DNA of 64,000 bases from an uncultured Bacteroides sp. (GCA_949294185.1 CASFGA010000012.1:27185-91184), one strand, 5' to 3'; shown: positions 18,952 to 27,820, numbered from the stretch's first letter. The notes: generated by a model from the letters alone, not told the origin. Numbers and translations: made by a program.

Positions 18952-19347
18952 TCACTTCCATTTTCCTGTTACTAACCAACTGTTCTCTTCTTGTAAAGCA
19001 TCTTCATCCCATGTCTTGTCATCTATCGTAATGATGTGATCTTTAGTTTTTTCGCAGATGTTCAGAGGGTCTGTCAGGAATGAAAAAGAGTTGCCGCCTT
19101 TGAGTTTCAGGGTGGGGAACAGTTCATTCCAATACATGCCTTTTAAATCATATAGGTCGATTAGAATCTTGACAAAAGCTCCTCTTCCAGACTGTTTGTT
19201 GACCAATATGATGTGTTTATTTTTTGATGGTAGTTGACAAAAAGTGAATCTGTAACTTGAGAGTTCAGATTTTGTTGCCCGATGTTTATCTTTTGGCCGT
19301 TTATAATTGTTATAAAGATAACCATAGTTGTATCCGACTTTCTTTCC
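18952..19347 (-). pseudogene. 3' remnant of an unidentified gene
   Basis: The minus-strand frame is open from a stop at 19348-19350 down to TGA at 18952-18954 (132 codons) without any ATG. The only possible start is an internal TTG at 19206. The translation has normal protein character (for example RGAFVKILIDLYDLKGMYWN and LNICEKTKDHIITIDDKTW) and resembles the C-terminal end of a larger protein. The style is reminiscent of Bacteroidetes 6-bladed beta-propeller lipoproteins, but that is a weak impression. The 5' part is gone: upstream lies the promoter region of the next gene. The AT-rich composition matches the following lipoprotein gene rather than the housekeeping neighbours, which suggests a decayed acquired segment. 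Confidence 0.5.
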
Positions 19348-19393
19348 TTAAGGAAATATGATGGTGATTTGAATTATTTAACGGATGATTAGT

Positions 19394-19423
19394 CTTGTAT
19401 TTCTGTATTGGTTTATAATTTTG
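19394..19423 (+). promoter_or_regulatory. Promoter of DUF4595-like lipoprotein gene
   Basis: -33-like CTTG (19394-19397) and -7 TAATTTTG (19416-19423), spacing 18. Start of transcription is expected near 19430, which leaves a leader of about 200 nt. Confidence 0.55.
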
Positions 19424-19432
19424 CAGTGCAAA

Positions 19433-19446
19433 ATCGGATTTCCGAT
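19433..19446 (+). repeat. Palindrome at the start of the lipoprotein leader
   Basis: ATCGGATTTCCGAT is a perfect inverted repeat (6-bp arms) placed at about +3 to +16 of the predicted transcript. It could be an operator or a 5' stabilising hairpin; neither is proven. Confidence 0.4.
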
Positions 19447-19629
19447 AAGGGAATTACATTATCTTGGCAATTCGATACAGGATAAAGTCTATCCGATGTA
19501 TTGAAAATAATGGGACGGCTCTTTCCCTTGAAGTTTTTTGAAATGAAGGTTATTACTGTATCCCGTCTAACAGTATTTTAATTATTGAAGAATCAAATTC
19601 AATATATTAATTTAAAAACAGTAATAACT

Positions 19630-21252
19630 ATGTGGAAAAAGTATTGTAAAACTTCGTTTCTAATACTATTGTCAGTATTGGTAATTCCGTGTTTCTTTTC
19701 TTGTAGTGATGACAGCGAAGACATTCCTGTCAATATGAATCCTCCTCAATACGAATCAGTCAGCGGCAAGTATGAAATAACCGACAGTTCATCTCCGTAT
19801 GCAAGTGTGGAACTTGGGGCGAGTGGTGACTATATCGTCATCAAACGTAGCAGTGGTTACAGTATGTCTTCATTGAGAAAAAATCTTTTTTCTCAGAAAG
19901 CCCCTGTAAGCAGAGCGGTGACCTACGACAACGTGATTTATGGTACTTATACCCAACTTGACAATGGAACTTTCAATTTGGAGGGATTCGGTATTGTACA
20001 ACTGAAATCAAACGGCAATCAGGAAATTACCGACATTATCATTAAACCTAACGGGGGCAATGAAATGATATTCACTGTGGAAAAAGCCGAAACAATGGAA
20101 GGTGATGAACTCACCGATGCCCTGTGCCGCACTTGGAAGATGGTAAAAATACATGAAAAAGGATATGACAGCTATGAGGGTGGAGAATATGACTACACTT
20201 TCACTCCTGAGAGTAGCGAGGAAGGACTCATGACTGAGGTCATGTTCTCAAAGTCTGGTACATTTCTCAGTTTTTATAATGACAATACAATAGAAGCTTG
20301 TTATTGGAAATGGGAGGACAAGGGAAGCCGTCAGATTCGCTACTCATGGGACAATGTGTGGTATAATGACGATGAAGAAGGCAATTTCACTGTAAGTTTT
20401 TCATCGGACAACAAACTCACCGTGTATGAGTATTATAAGGACAACAGAACTGATGAATGGTTTGAAAACATAGCGGAATTTGTCGAAAAAAATCCCTCAT
20501 CAAGCGGGGAAGATGAGGGAGATGTAACCGTTCCCACAGACAAGACCCCAGTTGAAAGGGTGTTTACAGGGAAATTGGTAGATGTTGTGGATGACCACGG
20601 TACGGACAAGTTTGTTTACGAGAATGGTTTCCTCTCCAAAGTATTGTCTGCTGACGATGACGAATATGAAATCAACTTCGAGTATTACTATCTCAATCTT
20701 GATAAAGCAGCTTCTGACCCTGATGTAAGATATACAAAGAAACGTGCTGATGGAAGTGTGTCTTATGTGTATGATGTTTGGTTGAACGAATTGGGATTTG
20801 CCAAACGTATTGATTCAGAACATTATGATGAATATGGTGGTTTTGATTTCCAATCCACTTGTGAATATGATGAGGAAGGTCATCTTGTATTCATGTACGA
20901 GGGACGGGAAGATAGGGAATACAAGCTCACTTGGACTGACGGGGATTTAGTCCATGTAGATAGACTGAACCGTGATCATACTACTGATTTTACTTATTCG
21001 GAAATGCCCAATGTCAATAATCTGATGTTTTTCTATGACATTTATGATATGGATTTAGAGGAACTGAAATATCTTTATTGGGCCGGATTACTCGGTGTAT
21101 CTCCAAAACATTTGGTGGCATCGTCCTATATACATTCAGACGGATATGGCCATCCGTATGAAGAATATAAGTGGGAAGACGATAAAATCTTGTCCAGACA
21201 TAGCAGTGATGAGGATTGGAGTGAAGAAATCCTTTTCACGTTTGCTGATTAG
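19630..21252 (+). CDS. DUF4595-like lipoprotein of unknown function
   Basis: A 540-residue secreted lipoprotein. The signal ends CFFSC with Cys25 as the lipidated residue, followed by an acidic linker (SDDSEDIP). The ATG at 19630 is preferred over a TTG at 19585. The first half (about residues 30-300) is beta-rich, with a lipocalin-like middle (CRTWKMVKIHEKGYDSYEGG, then FLSFYNDNTIEACYWKWEDK). A Ser/Glu/Asp-rich linker near residue 300 separates a C-terminal domain with YD-repeat-like strands (RADGSVSYVYDVWLNELGFA, CEYDEEGHLVFMYEGRED), which I recognise as DUF4595-like. It is AT-rich compared with flanking operons and stands alone with its own promoter and terminator. Probably a surface or periplasmic protein; no enzymatic motif seen. 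Confidence 0.7.
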   Translation: MWKKYCKTSFLILLSVLVIPCFFSCSDDSEDIPVNMNPPQYESVSGKYEITDSSSPYASVELGASGDYIVIKRSSGYSMSSLRKNLFSQKAPVSRAVTYDNVIYGTYTQLDNGTFNLEGFGIVQLKSNGNQEITDIIIKPNGGNEMIFTVEKAETMEGDELTDALCRTWKMVKIHEKGYDSYEGGEYDYTFTPESSEEGLMTEVMFSKSGTFLSFYNDNTIEACYWKWEDKGSRQIRYSWDNVWYNDDEEGNFTVSFSSDNKLTVYEYYKDNRTDEWFENIAEFVEKNPSSSGEDEGDVTVPTDKTPVERVFTGKLVDVVDDHGTDKFVYENGFLSKVLSADDDEYEINFEYYYLNLDKAASDPDVRYTKKRADGSVSYVYDVWLNELGFAKRIDSEHYDEYGGFDFQSTCEYDEEGHLVFMYEGREDREYKLTWTDGDLVHVDRLNRDHTTDFTYSEMPNVNNLMFFYDIYDMDLEELKYLYWAGLLGVSPKHLVASSYIHSDGYGHPYEEYKWEDDKILSRHSSDEDWSEEILFTFAD

Positions 21253-21300
21253 GACGGAGTTATCATTTTAAATTCCTTGAAAAGGTAAATATTCTCCTCA

Positions 21301-21340
21301 AAAGGACTGTCTTGCTACTGAACAAGCAGTCCTTTTTATT
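21301..21340 (+). terminator. Terminator after the DUF4595-like gene
   Basis: AAAGGACTG (21301-21309) pairs with CAGTCCTTT (about 21327-21335), with extra TCTTG/CAAG-type pairing inside the loop and a T-run after it. Confidence 0.8.
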
Positions 21341-21579
21341 TGTTGAAAAAACACATACAATACTAAATGATTTTTCATATCTTGTCATATCTTTAAAAAC
21401 AGTCCGATGTGGAAAAGAAAGTAAACATATTAGGTGAAGAAGATATACAACAGTGTATTTTCCATACCGAACCGATAGATTTCAGTGAACGGAAACCATG
21501 AAGCTAAGTTAAAAAAATGGGGGACGGACAAAGGTAAAAGATGTTTTTTTATGGGAACTGAAAATTTTTTCCTTTTTTG
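21341..21579. other. AT-rich intergenic stretch with no recognised feature
   Basis: Between the lipoprotein terminator and the tRNA promoter. No gene, repeat or RNA structure was recognised. Open frames here on the minus strand run through the tRNA and do not look like a protein. Confidence 0.5.
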
Positions 21580-21611
21580 CTTGGCGGTTCGGGAAAATGT
21601 TCCTACCTTTG
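21580..21611 (+). promoter_or_regulatory. Promoter of tRNA-Pro
   Basis: -33-like CTTG (21580-21583) and -7 TACCTTTG (21604-21611), spacing 20 bp, an exact -7 consensus match. The transcript would start about 25-30 nt before the tRNA. Confidence 0.7.
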
Positions 21612-21642
21612 CATCCGCAATTCGGAAGAAACGGTTGTTAAT

Positions 21643-21715
21643 CGGAATGTAGCGCAGTTGGTAGCGCACTACGTTCGGGACGTAGGGGTCGGGCGTTCGA
21701 GTCGCCTCATTCCGA
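21643..21715 (+). tRNA. tRNA-Pro (anticodon CGG)
   Basis: The acceptor arm CGGAATG pairs with CATTCCG, followed by discriminator A. The D-arm contains AGCGCAGTTGGTAGCGC. The anticodon stem CTACG/CGTAG encloses loop TTCGGGA, giving anticodon CGG. The T-arm is GGGCG-TTCGAGT-CGCCT with one G-T pair. CCA is not encoded. Confidence 0.95.
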
Positions 21716-21718
21716 CAC

Positions 21719-21760
21719 AAAGGCGAAGGTTGAAGCAATTCAGTCTTCGCCTTTGTTTTT
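21719..21760 (+). terminator. Terminator after tRNA-Pro
   Basis: AAAGGCGAAG (21719-21728) is perfectly complementary to CTTCGCCTTT (21745-21754), with GTTTTTT following. Confidence 0.85.
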
Positions 21761-21841
21761 TCCGCTTTGTTGGCGTTTGACCTCCGAGGCTTGTGTTGGT
21801 CTGTTTCTTGACGGTACATTTATACTTTTTTAGCTTGACGG

Positions 21842-21873
21842 TTTGGTTATTGCGAGATTAAACACTATTTTTG
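21842..21873 (+). promoter_or_regulatory. Promoter of tig
   Basis: TTTG (21842-21845), 20-bp spacer, TATTTTTG (21866-21873): an exact match to the Bacteroidetes consensus. Leader about 45 nt. Confidence 0.8.
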
Positions 21874-21926
21874 CAACCTCTTTGGATTGTGTTTTGAAAA
21901 TTGTAATAATTAAATAGATTTCGGAA

Positions 21927-23273
21927 ATGAATATTTCATTGCAAAATGTAGACAAGGTGAGCGCACTGCTTACTGTTAAGATTGAGAAGGCCGATTATCA
22001 GGAAAAGGTAGAAAAAACATTGAAGACTCTCCGTCAGAGAGCAAATATGCCCGGATTCCGTAAAGGTATGGTTCCGATGGGCTTGATAAAGAAACAGTAC
22101 GGGACTTCTGTATTGGTAGAGGAAATCGACAAGCTGATGCAGGAGAAGGTCGGCGAGTATATCCGTGAAAACAAGGTGAACATGCTGGGCGCTCCGCTGC
22201 CGAAGGAAAACAATGCGAACTTCAGCACGGACGAGAATTTCGAGTTTTCTTTCGATATCGCTCTGGCTCCGGAGTTTGAACTGGCCTTGTCAAGCAGCGA
22301 CTCAATCGACTATTATGACATCGATGTGACCGACGATATGGTAGAGCAGCAGGTGAAGCTGTATACGCAGCGCACTGCCAAGTATGACAAGGTGGATGAA
22401 TATCAGGAAAACGACATGCTGAAAGGTCTGCTGGCCGAACTGGACGAAAACGGCAACACGAAGGAAGGCGGCGTTCAGGTGGAAGGTGCGGTGATGATGC
22501 CTGCCTACATGAAGAACGACGAGCAGAAGGCTGTCTTCAACGGTGCGAAGACCAACACGGTATTGGTGTTCAACCCGTCAGTCGCTTTCGACAACAATGA
22601 GGCCGAACTGGCTTCTCTGCTGAAGGTGAAGAAAGAGGATGTTGCCAACTATAAGGGTAACTTCAGCTTCCAGATTGAAGAAATCACCCGCATGATTCCG
22701 GGCGAGCTGAACCAGGAGTTGTTCGACCAGGTGTTGGGCGAAGGAAAGGCTCACAGCGAGGAGGAATTCCGTGCACAGATTAAGGAGGTCATCAAGAAGC
22801 AGTTCGAAGCAGACAGCGACTACAAGTTCCTGCTCGATGTACGCACCTACACGATGGGCAAAGTCGGCAAGCTGGAGTTCGCCGATGAGCTGATGAAGCG
22901 CATCATGCTTGAAAACAACAAGGAGAAGGGCGAAGAGTTCGTGAATGAAAACTACGACAAGAGCCTTGAGGAACTGACCTGGCACCTGATCAAGGAGAAG
23001 CTGGTGGCTGCAAACGGCATCAAGGTAGAGCAGGCCGACATCAACAACATGGCTAAGGAGGCTACCCGTGCACAGTTTGCTCAGTATGGCATGATCAATG
23101 TGCCCGATGAGCTGTTGGAAAACTACTCGAAGGAAATGCTGAAGAAGCGTGAAAGCGTGGAGGCGTTGGTGAATCGCGCCGTAGAGGCCAAGTTGTCGGA
23201 GGCATTGAAAGGACAGGTTACGCTGAATCACAAGGCCATTTCAGCTGAAGACTTCAACAAGATGTTCCAATAA
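21927..23273 (+). CDS. tig: Trigger factor (ribosome-associated chaperone)
   Basis: A 448-residue chaperone that binds nascent chains at the ribosome exit. The N-terminal ribosome-binding domain carries the FRKGMVPMGLIKKQYG signature (about residues 45-60). The central part, where the FKBP-type isomerase domain sits in E. coli, is present but poorly conserved (about 150-245). The C-terminal helical chaperone arms follow. Position directly before clpP and clpX matches the classical tig-clpP-clpX order. It has its own strong promoter. An inverted-repeat element separates it from clpP, so downstream readthrough may be modulated. Confidence 0.93.
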   Translation: MNISLQNVDKVSALLTVKIEKADYQEKVEKTLKTLRQRANMPGFRKGMVPMGLIKKQYGTSVLVEEIDKLMQEKVGEYIRENKVNMLGAPLPKENNANFSTDENFEFSFDIALAPEFELALSSSDSIDYYDIDVTDDMVEQQVKLYTQRTAKYDKVDEYQENDMLKGLLAELDENGNTKEGGVQVEGAVMMPAYMKNDEQKAVFNGAKTNTVLVFNPSVAFDNNEAELASLLKVKKEDVANYKGNFSFQIEEITRMIPGELNQELFDQVLGEGKAHSEEEFRAQIKEVIKKQFEADSDYKFLLDVRTYTMGKVGKLEFADELMKRIMLENNKEKGEEFVNENYDKSLEELTWHLIKEKLVAANGIKVEQADINNMAKEATRAQFAQYGMINVPDELLENYSKEMLKKRESVEALVNRAVEAKLSEALKGQVTLNHKAISAEDFNKMFQ

Positions 23274-23295
23274 GCCGAATTCTTCGGTATAATCC

Positions 23296-23371
23296 TTAGG
23301 CACGGATTACGCGGATTTCACGGTTTCATTCGGATGGATGGGCGTGTTTGTTTCGTGGAATCCGTGCCTAA
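23296..23371 (+). repeat. Intergenic inverted repeat between tig and clpP
   Basis: Perfect 13-bp arms TTAGGCACGGATT (23296-23308) and AATCCGTGCCTAA (23359-23371) enclose about 50 nt containing GCGGATTTCACGG. The core ACGGATTAC recurs in the inverted repeat at 29364-29430. No T-run follows, so it is probably not a simple terminator. The style is that of dispersed CACGGATTAC-type repeats common between Bacteroides genes. Confidence 0.65.
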
Positions 23372-23388
23372 ATAATCATAACAAAACA

Positions 23389-24072
23389 ATGACGACTATG
23401 ATGGACGATTTTAAGAAATATGCGACCAAGCATTTGGGAATGAACAGCATGGTGCTCGACGGTGTCATCAATTCGCAGGCCAGCTATCTGAATCCCTATA
23501 TCCTTGAAGAGCGTCAGCTGAACGTTACGCAGCTCGATGTGTTTTCGCGTCTGATGATGGATCGCATCATCTTTCTCGGCACCGCGATAGACGACTATAC
23601 GGCGAATACCTTGCAGGCTCAGCTGCTGTATCTTGACTCGGTGGATTCGGGAAAAGACATATCCATTTACATCAACTCTCCGGGTGGGTCGGTATATGCC
23701 GGTCTGGGCATTTATGACACGATGCAGTTCATCAGCAGCGATGTGGCTACCATCTGTACGGGGATGGCCGCTTCGATGGCTGCCGTGCTGCTCGTTGCCG
23801 GAAAGGAGGGCAAGCGTTCGGCTCTGACCCATTCCCGCGTGATGATTCATCAGCCGATGGGAGGTGCTCAGGGGCAGGCTTCGGACATTGAAATTACAGC
23901 CCGCGAAATCCAGAAGCTGAAGAAAGAGCTTTACACGATTATCGCTGACCATTCGCATACCGATTTTGACAAGGTATGGGCCGATTCAGACCGGGATTAT
24001 TGGATGACGGCCCAAGAGGCAAAGGAGTATGGCATGATTGACGAGGTGCTTTCGCGCAAGCCGGCCGTGTGA
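23389..24072 (+). CDS. clpP: ATP-dependent Clp protease proteolytic subunit
   Basis: A 227-residue serine protease that forms tetradecameric chambers and degrades proteins delivered by ClpX. Catalytic triad: Ser129 (GMAASMA), His154 (MIHQPMGG) and Asp203 (DRDYWMT). The N-terminal extension before the conserved core is probably an autocleaved propeptide. ATG 23389 (MTTMMDD) is preferred to the earlier in-frame ATG at 23338, which lies within the inverted-repeat element; ATG 23401 is another option. clpX follows 28 bp later. Confidence 0.94.
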   Translation: MTTMMDDFKKYATKHLGMNSMVLDGVINSQASYLNPYILEERQLNVTQLDVFSRLMMDRIIFLGTAIDDYTANTLQAQLLYLDSVDSGKDISIYINSPGGSVYAGLGIYDTMQFISSDVATICTGMAASMAAVLLVAGKEGKRSALTHSRVMIHQPMGGAQGQASDIEITAREIQKLKKELYTIIADHSHTDFDKVWADSDRDYWMTAQEAKEYGMIDEVLSRKPAV

Positions 24073-24100
24073 CATAAGTATGAACTAAACTGTAATCAAA

Positions 24101-25348
24101 TTGGAAGATAAAAAGACAACAAGAAATAAGAGGCGTTGCAGCTTTTGCGGGCGTTCGGAAGATGAAGTGGGCTTTCTGATAACCGGAGTCAACGGATGTA
24201 TCTGCGACAGCTGTGCGGAACAGGCGTATGAAATCGTGCAGGAGGCGGTGGGGCAGAAGAGGAATGCCGTAAAGAGTCTGAATCTGGCCGACCTGCCGAA
24301 GCCGAAAGACATAAAGGCGTTTCTCGACCAGTATGTAATCGGTCAGGATGATGCCAAGCGTTATCTTTCGGTGGCGGTGTATAATCATTACAAGCGTCTG
24401 GTCCAGCCGGAAGGGAAGGATGATGTGGAGATTGAAAAGTCGAATATCATTATGGTGGGCAGTACCGGAACGGGAAAGACGCTTCTGGCGCGTACCATAG
24501 CCAAGATGCTTCATGTGCCATTTACCATTGTCGATGCGACGGTGCTGACAGAAGCAGGTTATGTGGGTGAAGACATTGAGAGCATCCTGACCCGTCTGCT
24601 GCAAGTGGCGGACTACAATGTGGAGGAGGCCGAACGCGGCATTGTCTTCATCGACGAGATCGACAAGATAGCCCGCAAGGGAGACAATCCCTCCATTACC
24701 CGCGATGTAAGCGGTGAAGGTGTTCAGCAAGGGCTGCTGAAGCTGTTGGAAGGTTCGGTGGTGAATGTTCCGCCACAGGGCGGGCGCAAGCACCCGGAGC
24801 AGAAGATGATTCCGGTCAACACGAAGAACATCCTGTTCATCTGCGGCGGAGCATTCGACGGAATCGAGCGCAAGATAGCCCAGCGTCTGAATACGAATGT
24901 GGTGGGATATAGTGCGGCGAAAGAGGCGGTGAAGATAGACCGCAGCAATCTGATGCAGTATATCGCTCCGCAGGATTTGAAGTCTTTCGGGCTGATTCCT
25001 GAAATTATCGGGCGTCTTCCGGTGCTGACTTATCTGAATCCGCTGGACCGTACGGCTCTGCGCAATATCTTGACCGAACCGAAAAATTCGATAATAAAGC
25101 AATATGTCAAGCTGTTTGCAATGGACGGCGTGAAGCTGATATTCCAGCCCGAAGTGTTTGACTATATCGTGGACAAGGCCGTCGAGTATAAGTTGGGCGC
25201 GCGCGGATTGCGCTCCATTGTCGAGACAATCATGAACGACACCATGTTTGAAATACCTTCGCAGAAGGTGGACGAGTTTGTCGTTACGCTGGACTATGCG
25301 AAAGAACAGATGGGAAAAGCCAATGTGTCACGTCTGCAAACGGCTTGA
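24101..25348 (+). CDS. clpX: ClpX ATPase/unfoldase subunit of ClpXP
   Basis: A 415-residue AAA+ unfoldase. The N-terminal zinc-binding domain has four cysteines (Cys13, Cys16, Cys35, Cys38). The AAA+ module has Walker A GSTGTGKT (about residue 120), Walker B VFIDEID (about 182), and sensor/arginine-finger region [13 protein letters not shown]. The ClpP-docking IGF tripeptide of E. coli appears as Val268-Gly269-Tyr270. The start must be TTG at 24101: the only nearby upstream ATG in frame (24080) reaches a stop after two codons, and the residues after TTG fit the family N-terminus. It is cotranscribed with clpP. Confidence 0.94.
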   Translation: MEDKKTTRNKRRCSFCGRSEDEVGFLITGVNGCICDSCAEQAYEIVQEAVGQKRNAVKSLNLADLPKPKDIKAFLDQYVIGQDDAKRYLSVAVYNHYKRLVQPEGKDDVEIEKSNIIMVGSTGTGKTLLARTIAKMLHVPFTIVDATVLTEAGYVGEDIESILTRLLQVADYNVEEAERGIVFIDEIDKIARKGDNPSITRDVSGEGVQQGLLKLLEGSVVNVPPQGGRKHPEQKMIPVNTKNILFICGGAFDGIERKIAQRLNTNVVGYSAAKEAVKIDRSNLMQYIAPQDLKSFGLIPEIIGRLPVLTYLNPLDRTALRNILTEPKNSIIKQYVKLFAMDGVKLIFQPEVFDYIVDKAVEYKLGARGLRSIVETIMNDTMFEIPSQKVDEFVVTLDYAKEQMGKANVSRLQTA

Positions 25349-25387
25349 TGTGAAAAATCAGAGAGAGAAAAAAGATATCTTTCACCG

Positions 25388-25409
25388 AAATATTTTTCCG
25401 GAAATATTT
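25388..25409 (+). repeat. Palindromic sequence in the recQ promoter
   Basis: An imperfect inverted repeat centred on TTTCCGGAAA with ATATTT-like arms overlaps the -33 box of the recQ promoter, a position where a repressor could act. No regulator is known for it. Confidence 0.3.
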
Positions 25410-25439
25410 GTGTAATATGAAAAGTTGTTTATAACTTTG
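25407..25439 (+). promoter_or_regulatory. Promoter of recQ
   Basis: TTTG (25407-25410), 21-bp spacer, TAACTTTG (25432-25439), a full consensus match. Leader about 30 nt. Confidence 0.75.
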
Positions 25440-25475
25440 TTATTACAAGAAATCGGAATTTAATAAAAAGGAAAT

Positions 25476-27659
25476 ATGACGGAGAATATCAACTTGACCG
25501 AACAACTGAAAAGGCATTTTGGCTTTGACACCTTCAAGGGAAATCAGGAAGCCATTATCCGTAATCTGTTATCTGGAAAGGATACGTTTGTCCTTATGCC
25601 TACCGGAGGTGGAAAATCATTGTGCTATCAGTTGCCTTCCTTGCTGATGGAAGGGACGGCTATTGTTATCTCGCCGCTTATTGCCTTGATGAAGAATCAG
25701 GTGGATGCTATGCGCAACTTCAGTGAGGAAGACGGCGTTGCGCATTTTATCAACTCGTCGCTTTCCAAGTCGGCCGTCGAGCAGGTCAAGTCCGATATCC
25801 TGTCAGGAAAGACCAAGCTGCTTTACGTTGCTCCAGAGTCGCTGACGAAAGATGAGAACATCGCTTTTCTGAAGCAGATCAAGATATCCTTTTATGCGGT
25901 GGATGAAGCCCACTGCATCTCGGAATGGGGGCATGACTTCCGTCCGGAGTATCGCCGGATTCGTCCGATAATCAATGAAATCGGAAACGCTCCGGTCATT
26001 GCGCTGACGGCTACGGCTACTCCCAAGGTGAAGATGGACATCCAGAAGAATCTCGGCATGACAGACGCCGTAGAGTTCCGCTCTTCGTTCAACCGCCCGA
26101 ACCTCTATTATGAAGTACGTGCCAAGACGAACAATGTGGACAAGGATATCATAAAGTTTATCAAGCAGAACGAAGGCAAGTCGGGCATCATTTACTGTCT
26201 GAGCAGGAAGAAGGTGGAGGAACTGACTGAAATCCTGCTGGCCAATGACATCAAGGCGCGTGCCTATCATGCGGGGATGGATGCATCGACACGGAATGCC
26301 AACCAGGATGCGTTTCTGAAGGAAGACATTGATGTGATTGTGGCGACGATAGCCTTTGGGATGGGAATAGACAAGCCCGATGTGCGCTTTGTGATTCATT
26401 ATGATATGCCGAAAAGTCTGGAAGGATATTATCAGGAGACCGGACGTGCGGGGCGCGACGGAGGTGAAGGGTTGTGCATTACCTTTTATTCGAACAAAGA
26501 TTTGCAGAAGCTGGAGAAGTTCATGCAGGGGAAGCCTGTTTCCGAACAGGAGATAGGCAAGCAGCTGCTGCTTGAGACGGCGGCCTATGCAGAGTCTTCG
26601 GTTTGCCGCAGGAAGACTTTGTTGCATTATTTTGGTGAGGAATATCAGGAAGATAATTGTGGTAATTGTGATAACTGTTTAAATCCGAAAAAACAAGTGG
26701 AGGCTCAGGATGCATTATGTGCGGTGATTGAAACGATCGTCGCTGTGAAAGAAAATTTTAAGCAAGATTACATTATAGATATATTGTTGGGTAAGGAAAC
26801 GTCTGAAGTGTTGGCTCACAAGCACGAAGATCTGGAGGTGTTCGGCTCGGGCATGGGTGAAGAAGAGCGGTTGTGGAACGCCGTTATCCGCCAGGCCCTT
26901 ATCGCCGGCTATCTGGACAAGGATGTGGAAAACTACGGACTGTTGAAGGTGACTCCCGCGGGACATAAGTTCCTCAAGAAGCCGGTTTCCTTCAAGATTG
27001 TGGAAGATACGGACTTTGACGAGGAGGAGGCGGAAGAGGCACCGATGCGGAGCGGAGCTTCGTGTGCGGTAGACCCCGTTCTTTATTCCATGTTGAAGGA
27101 TTTGCGCAAGAAGATGTCAAAGCGTCTGGATGTTCCTCCGTATGTAATATTCCAGGATCCTTCGCTTGAAGCGATGGCTACCATTTACCCGATTACGCTG
27201 GAAGAGCTTCAGAACATACCGGGTGTAGGGGCAGGAAAGGCGAAACGCTACGGACAGGAGTTCTGTGAGCTTATCCGCAAGCATTGTGAGGAGAATGAAA
27301 TCGACCGTCCGGAGGACTTGCGCGTGCGTACTGTCGCCAACAAGTCGAAGCTGAAGGTTTCCATCATTCAGAGCATCGACCGTAAGGTGGCTTTGGATGA
27401 TATAGCGGTGGCCAAAGGAATTGAGTTCAACGAACTGCTGGATGAAATAGAGGCTATCGTCTATTCGGGAACGAAGCTGAACATCGATTATTTCCTGGAT
27501 GAAATCATGGATGAAGACCACATGCAGGATATATACGATTACTTCAAGGAGTCGACAACAGACAAGATTGAAGATGCTATGGACGAATTGGGCGACGAAT
27601 ATACAGAGGAAGAGATTCGTCTGGTTCGCATCAAGTTCATTTCAGAAATGGCGAATTGA
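25476..27659 (+). CDS. recQ: ATP-dependent DNA helicase RecQ
   Basis: A 727-residue 3'-5' helicase for recombinational repair and fork processing. Walker A MPTGGGKSLCYQLP lies near residues 40-55 and the DEAH box DEAHCISEWGHDFRP near 143. Helicase motifs V/VI follow (TIAFGMGIDKPDVRFVIHYD, YYQETGRAGRDG), then the RQC zinc site (CRRKTLL with CGNCDNC, about 370-405), winged helix and an HRDC domain (about 530-605). After it comes a further 120-residue acidic C-terminal extension, as in several Bacteroidetes RecQ proteins. Single-gene unit with its own promoter and terminator. Confidence 0.95.
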   Translation: MTENINLTEQLKRHFGFDTFKGNQEAIIRNLLSGKDTFVLMPTGGGKSLCYQLPSLLMEGTAIVISPLIALMKNQVDAMRNFSEEDGVAHFINSSLSKSAVEQVKSDILSGKTKLLYVAPESLTKDENIAFLKQIKISFYAVDEAHCISEWGHDFRPEYRRIRPIINEIGNAPVIALTATATPKVKMDIQKNLGMTDAVEFRSSFNRPNLYYEVRAKTNNVDKDIIKFIKQNEGKSGIIYCLSRKKVEELTEILLANDIKARAYHAGMDASTRNANQDAFLKEDIDVIVATIAFGMGIDKPDVRFVIHYDMPKSLEGYYQETGRAGRDGGEGLCITFYSNKDLQKLEKFMQGKPVSEQEIGKQLLLETAAYAESSVCRRKTLLHYFGEEYQEDNCGNCDNCLNPKKQVEAQDALCAVIETIVAVKENFKQDYIIDILLGKETSEVLAHKHEDLEVFGSGMGEEERLWNAVIRQALIAGYLDKDVENYGLLKVTPAGHKFLKKPVSFKIVEDTDFDEEEAEEAPMRSGASCAVDPVLYSMLKDLRKKMSKRLDVPPYVIFQDPSLEAMATIYPITLEELQNIPGVGAGKAKRYGQEFCELIRKHCEENEIDRPEDLRVRTVANKSKLKVSIIQSIDRKVALDDIAVAKGIEFNELLDEIEAIVYSGTKLNIDYFLDEIMDEDHMQDIYDYFKESTTDKIEDAMDELGDEYTEEEIRLVRIKFISEMAN

Positions 27660-27686
27660 ATTGTCAGACCGCTTTAGAAAATAAGC

Positions 27687-27726
27687 AGGCCTGCCGGTTT
27701 GGATGAAAAACCGGCAGGCCTTTTTT
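27687..27726 (+). terminator. Strong terminator after recQ
   Basis: AGGCCTGCCGGTTT (27687-27700) is perfectly complementary to AAACCGGCAGGCCT (27708-27721), followed by TTTTT. Confidence 0.9.
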
Positions 27727-27820
27727 CTGATGAGGGCTCCGGCTTCCCCCTGTTGGTCGGTCAAGGCATGGTAATATAAAAAATATGTTAACCCTCCTTT
27801 TTTCTTATGGATAAAATTCG

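Noticed and set aside
18873..19630. Attachment-site duplication of the tRNA-Pro 3' end flanking the AT-rich island
   Set aside because: No direct repeat of the tRNA 3' sequence was seen on the far side, and no integrase is present, so an integrated element could not be supported.
21430..21819. A 129-codon minus-strand frame across tRNA-Pro
   Set aside because: It contains NEATRTPDPYVPN-type text, the well-known false translation of an antisense tRNA gene.
23338..23388. N-terminal extension of ClpP
   Set aside because: It is the translation of the tig-clpP inverted-repeat element and is not part of the ClpP family.
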